A stretch of 6,686 nt of DNA from an uncultured Neisseria sp. (GTDB lineage: Bacteria > Pseudomonadota > Gammaproteobacteria > Burkholderiales > Neisseriaceae), in assembly GCA_937919795.1 (NCBI GenBank), contig CALFOA010000267.1:1-6686 (forward strand), read 5' to 3'. The notes beneath the pieces are model-generated. The model ran no database searches. It was given only the letters and a program-made list of their open reading frames with translations, and had not been told where the DNA came from. This document shows, in pieces, positions 5,266-6,686 of the stretch. The position numbers and the translations under genes were made by a program. Position 1 is the stretch's first letter. The number at the start of each line of letters is the position of its first letter.

Positions 5266-6225
5266 ATGAGTACCCTTCCCTCGCAAAAACTCAAACAGCA
5301 GCGGCTGTACGACTGGCTGTTTGTCGGCACCACCCGGCTGTTTGCTCTACTGGTGCTGGCGAGCCTCGGCGGCATTATGATTTCGCTGGTGATCGGCGCG
5401 ATGCCCAGCATTCGACAGTTCGGCTTCGGCTTTTTCACCTCTGCCAACTGGGATACCGTCGCCGGTGAATACGGTGCGCTGGCACCGATATATGGCACGC
5501 TGGTCACTTCCGCCATTGCCTTAATCATCGCCATTCCGGTGAGCTTCGGCATTGCGGTTTTCCTCACTGAATTATGCCCCGCCTTCCTGCGCCGCCCGCT
5601 GGGCATTTGCGTGGAACTGCTGGCCGGCATTCCTTCGATTATTTACGGTATGTGGGGCTTGTTTGTGTTCGCGCCGTTTTTCTCCGAATATGTTCAACCG
5701 TTTTTTATCGACACCTTCGGCGGCCTGCCGCTGATCGGTGCGCTGGTTCAAGGCGCGCCGATGGGCATCGGCCTGTTTGCCGCCGGCCTGATTTTAGCGG
5801 TGATGATTATTCCGTTTATCGCCTCGGTGATGCGCGACGTGTTTGAGGTGACGCCCACTCTGCTGAAAGAATCGGCTTATGGTTTGGGGGCGACCAAATG
5901 GGAAGTGGTGCGCCATGTGGTGTTGCCCTACACCAAAGCCGGCGTGGTCGGCGGCGTGATTTTGGGGCTGGGTCGCGCCTTGGGCGAAACCATGGCGGTG
6001 ACTTTTGTGATCGGCAACACTTTCAACATTTCCCCCAGTTTGTACAACTCCGGCGTATCGATTACTTCGGCGCTGGCCAATGAATTTGCCGAAGCCGTTG
6101 ATCCGCTGCACCTCTCTTCGCTGCTCTATCTCGGCCTGATTCTGTTCATCATCACCTTTATCGTGCTCTGTATTTCCAAAATCATGCTGCTGCGGATGCA
6201 GCGCAATGAAGGCCGCGGCCATTAA
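5266..6225 (+). CDS. pstC: Phosphate ABC transporter permease PstC
   Basis: A 319-residue inner-membrane permease, the same length as E. coli PstC. With PstA it forms the channel of the phosphate importer. About six membrane segments can be seen (roughly residues 22-45, 74-99, 112-138, 167-190, 226-252, 285-308). The EAA loop that docks on the ATPase PstB is [20 protein letters not shown] at 202-221, with the central Gly and closing LP. It is followed by [13 protein letters not shown] with Arg237 and Glu241, charged residues in the region shown to matter for transport in E. coli. GGAAAG nine or so bases before the ATG is the ribosome site. pstA starts 11 bases after the stop, so pstC and pstA are co-transcribed. 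pstC is probably reached by readthrough from pstS, since no good promoter is visible just upstream. Confidence 0.95.
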   Translation: MSTLPSQKLKQQRLYDWLFVGTTRLFALLVLASLGGIMISLVIGAMPSIRQFGFGFFTSANWDTVAGEYGALAPIYGTLVTSAIALIIAIPVSFGIAVFLTELCPAFLRRPLGICVELLAGIPSIIYGMWGLFVFAPFFSEYVQPFFIDTFGGLPLIGALVQGAPMGIGLFAAGLILAVMIIPFIASVMRDVFEVTPTLLKESAYGLGATKWEVVRHVVLPYTKAGVVGGVILGLGRALGETMAVTFVIGNTFNISPSLYNSGVSITSALANEFAEAVDPLHLSSLLYLGLILFIITFIVLCISKIMLLRMQRNEGRGH

Positions 6226-6236
6226 GGATGAAGACC

Positions 6237-6659
6237 ATGCCTGTTCACACTCCCGACAATCCGATTTATCTGCGCCGCCGCTGGCTCAGCCGTTTTCACC
6301 TGAGCATGGCGTGGTGCACCATGGCCTTCGGCCTGTTTTGGCTGGGCTGGATTTTCTTTACCCTGTTCAGCGAAGGCTTCAACGGCATCGGCAGCCACGT
6401 ATTCCGCTTGGACACCCCGCCGCCGGGCATGGAAGGCGGTTTGCGCAACGCCATTCTCGGCAGCCTGATGATCACTGTGTTCGGCTTATTGGTCGGCACG
6501 CCGGTGGGCGTGCTCTGCGGCATTTATCTGGCCGAATTCGGGCAAAAAAGCTGGCTGGCCGGCGCCACCCGTTTTATGAACGATATTCTGCTCTCGGCAC
6601 CTTCCATTGTGATCGGTTTGTTTATTTACGAATTGGTGGTGGTGCGGCAGGGGCATTTT
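6237..6659 (+). CDS. pstA: Phosphate ABC transporter permease PstA, N-terminal half
   Basis: The first 141 codons of the second Pst permease (E. coli PstA is 296 residues); the gene is cut by the contig end. A basic N-terminus (LRRRWLSR) precedes a first membrane segment at about 22-46. GGLRNAILGSLMITVFG begins the binding-protein-dependent permease domain, followed by GIYLAEFGQ and SAPSIVIGLFIYELVVV, as in PstA. The EAA loop is missing because of truncation. Two in-frame starts exist: ATG 6228 sits directly on the AAGGA ribosome site, whereas ATG 6237 is eight bases after it, so I prefer 6237. The frame stays open through the adapter, which would add spurious RSEERRVGK to a predicted protein. 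Position 6660 and possibly 6661 could be native, because the adapter begins with AG. Confidence 0.9.
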
Positions 6660-6686
6660 AGATCGGAAGAGCGTCGTGTAGGGAAA
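6660..6686. other. Illumina sequencing adapter left at contig end
   Basis: The terminal 27 bases begin AGATCGGAAGAGCGTCGTGT and continue AGGGAAA. This matches the start of the standard Illumina TruSeq adapter (reverse complement of the universal adapter). It is not genomic and ends the pstA reading frame artificially. Confidence 0.97.

Noticed and set aside
5088..5630. 180-residue minus-strand frame over the pstS-pstC gap and pstC
   Set aside because: It spans the REP-like repeat and runs opposite the well-supported pstC gene; no family features.
6206..6661. 151-residue plus-strand frame overlapping pstC and pstA
   Set aside because: It is a frame-shifted shadow of pstA with Arg/His-rich composition; the pstA frame has clear family motifs and a proper start.

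Overview
The window reads as a draft-assembly contig from a Neisseriaceae bacterium. The best marker is the 12-mer TGCCTGTCTGAA, found eight times (four per strand) outside genes. This is the DNA uptake sequence dialect called TG-wadDUS, known from Neisseria wadsworthii and N. shayeganii, and it differs from the ATGCCGTCTGAA of meningococcus and gonococcus. The proteins fit a beta-proteobacterium. Both ends look non-native. The last 27 bases are Illumina adapter. The first ~250 bases are about 70% G+C and carry a piece of an alanine racemase, joined in frame to a neisserial DUF3579 gene.

Layout, left to right. 1-606 (minus): a DUF3579 protein whose 3' end appears chimeric. 607-1138: a 532-base gene-free region holding the DUF3579 promoter with a repeated 15-mer around its -10, a wide inverted pair of uptake sequences, and an AT-rich glnK upstream region with two near-identical dyads exactly 42 bp apart. 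1139-2847 (plus): the glnK-amtB operon (PII signal protein and ammonium channel), closed by an uptake-sequence hairpin. 2908-3677 (plus): a Pho box and phoU, ended by a strong uptake-sequence terminator. 3766-6659 (plus): a second Pho box, then pstS, a 317-base gap with a REP-like inverted pair, pstC, and the first half of pstA, cut by the adapter.

The genes form two nutrient modules. GlnK and AmtB couple ammonium uptake to nitrogen status: GlnK blocks AmtB when nitrogen is plentiful. PstS, PstC and PstA (with PstB, presumably beyond the contig) import phosphate at high affinity, and PhoU restrains the Pho response. phoU lies upstream of pstS as its own transcription unit, not at the end of pstSCAB as in E. 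coli. Both units carry a Pho-box-like sequence with a -10 hexamer exactly 10 bp downstream, so PhoB control is likely.

I found no undescribed defence, mobile or biosynthetic system. The signals most worth a second look are regulatory (Pho boxes, glnK dyads, the REP-like pair between pstS and pstC, uptake sequences used as terminators) and two assembly-quality problems.
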